Assembly: GCA_947476855.1 (NCBI GenBank)
Contig: CANJSR010000320.1
Coordinates: 1 to 5,961 of the forward strand
Reading direction: 5' to 3'
From: Acetobacteraceae bacterium
GTDB lineage: Bacteria; Pseudomonadota; Alphaproteobacteria; Acetobacterales; Acetobacteraceae
Length of the DNA stretch: 5,961 nucleotides
Part shown: piece after piece, positions 5,240-5,961 of the stretch
How the letters are laid out: every line of letters starts with the position of its first letter
How positions within the stretch are numbered: position 1 is the stretch's first letter
Notes under the pieces: generated by a model
Told to the model about the DNA's origin: nothing
Database searches by the model: none
The model's input: only the letters and a program-made list of their open reading frames with translations
Position numbers and translations under genes: made by a program

Positions 5240-5262
5240 GATGCGCGAGGGTCTGGGGTAAC

Positions 5263-5285
5263 CGGGGGGCTCCGACAGCCCCCCG
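5263..5285. terminator. Hairpin between convergent genes, possible bidirectional terminator
   Basis: CGGGGGGC (5263-5270) pairs perfectly with GCCCCCCG (5278-5285) around a 7-base loop. It lies 24 bases after the HGGxSTGP stop and 7 bases after the CoA-transferase stop on the other strand. The GC-rich 8-bp stem and convergent position suggest shared termination, though no T-tract follows on either strand. Confidence 0.5.
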
Positions 5286-5291
5286 CCCGTC

Positions 5292-5961
5292 CTAGCCGAC
5301 CAGCCGGACCGTCTTCAGGTCCGGCACCACGGTCAGGATGCCCGCGGTGCTCGCCCGGATTTCATCGACCGTGAAGCCCGGCGCGATCTCCCGCAGCAGG
5401 AACCCGTCGCCGGTCGGCTCGAACAACCCGTAGTTCGTGGCCACCAGCTTGACCACGCCGCGCGCCGTCACCGGCAGGTCGCAGGCGGACACCAGGCGCG
5501 TGCTGCCGTCCCGGGTCACATGCTCCAGGATGATGAACACCCGCTGGGCGCAGGCCGCCAGGTCCATCGCCCCGCCGATCCCGCCGCCCTTCTGGCCCTT
5601 GAGCTTCCAGTTGGCGAAGTCCCCGGTCATCGAGACCTGATAGGCCCCCATGACCGTGACATCGATATGCCCGCCGCGGATGATGGCGAAGCTGTCCGCG
5701 TGGTTCACGATCGAGGCATTCGGCCGCAGGGTCACGTTCTGACCCCCGGCATTGACGAGGTTCAGGTCCTCCTCCTCGGGTGACGCCACCCCGCCATACC
5801 CGATCACCCCATTCTCGGAATGATAGGTGATATCCCGGTCGCCGATGTCGGTGTTGGAGCACATGGTCGGGATGCCGACGCCCAGGTTGACGATCCAGCC
5901 ATCCTGGAATTCCAGCGCCATCCGGTCCGCCATCTGCTGGCGGGTCAGGCCTTTCTTGTCG
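5292..5961 (-). CDS. 3-oxoacid CoA-transferase beta subunit (ScoB/AtoA/PcaJ family), 5' end outside window
   Basis: This is subunit B of a family I CoA-transferase, which moves CoA from a donor such as succinyl-CoA to a 3-oxoacid. Residues below count from the Met at 5933. They include NLGVGIPT (16-23), the active-site motif YHSENGVIG with Glu40 (codon 5816-5814) expected to form the glutamyl-CoA thioester, NAGGQNVT (61-68), ADSFAIIRGGHID (79-91) and GGGIGGAMDL (116-125). About 213 residues is nearly the full family length. The frame stays open to the edge, and the preceding codons, DKKGLTRQQ, are the usual family lead-in to MADRM. The true start is therefore probably just beyond 5961. The alpha subunit normally lies immediately upstream, outside the window. 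Motifs do not separate acetoacetate from oxoadipate specificity, so no symbol is given. The enzyme should be cytoplasmic, and nothing looks broken. Confidence 0.92.
   Translation of the reverse strand, partial: DKKGLTRQQMADRMALEFQDGWIVNLGVGIPTMCSNTDIGDRDITYHSENGVIGYGGVASPEEEDLNLVNAGGQNVTLRPNASIVNHADSFAIIRGGHIDVTVMGAYQVSMTGDFANWKLKGQKGGGIGGAMDLAACAQRVFIILEHVTRDGSTRLVSACDLPVTARGVVKLVATNYGLFEPTGDGFLLREIAPGFTVDEIRASTAGILTVVPDLKTVRLVG

Overview
The window is about 70% GC over most of its length. The gene families and the C-rich and G-rich palindromes between genes fit a high-GC alphaproteobacterium. Acetobacteraceae or another Rhodospirillales lineage is my best guess, by inference only. No rRNA, tRNA, CRISPR array or transposase is visible, and no gene-free stretch exceeds 300 bases.

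Layout. (1) Bases 2-88 are the last 28 codons of a histidinol-dehydrogenase-family gene. (2) Bases 89-265 hold no gene but are packed with palindromes, including a perfect 21-bp inverted repeat. (3) Bases 266-2767 encode an 833-residue fusion of a circularly permuted ATP-grasp domain and an alpha-E domain. Several ATP-grasp positions look substituted, and the usual transglutaminase and protease partners are not nearby. (4) Bases 2863-3129 encode a small HTH protein of the COG5606 antitoxin-like type. It has no toxin beside it and appears to be cut short by a stop codon, after which family-like sequence continues in frame. (5) Bases 3275-4245, minus strand, hold a two-gene unit: a 66-residue RelB/DinJ-like antitoxin whose stop overlaps the start of a 257-residue HNH endonuclease by 4 bp. 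The HNH gene is only about 50% GC, and the composition break lies inside the last codons of the antitoxin gene. (6) Bases 4490-5239 encode an HGGxSTGP-motif protein of unknown function, with a candidate promoter placed so that the mRNA could be leaderless. (7) Bases 5292-5961, minus strand, encode the beta subunit of a 3-oxoacid CoA-transferase, cut by the window edge at its 5' end.

The flanks (histidinol-dehydrogenase family, ATP-grasp/alpha-E fusion, CoA-transferase) look like ordinary chromosome. The middle, roughly 2860-4245, looks like an accessory island with two antitoxin-like genes that lack recognisable toxins and one low-GC nuclease gene. The item most worth following up is the RelB-like/HNH pair. 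A nuclease occupies the exact position, orientation and overlap where a RelE/YafQ-type toxin is expected, so this could be a toxin replacement or a new toxin-antitoxin or defence pairing.
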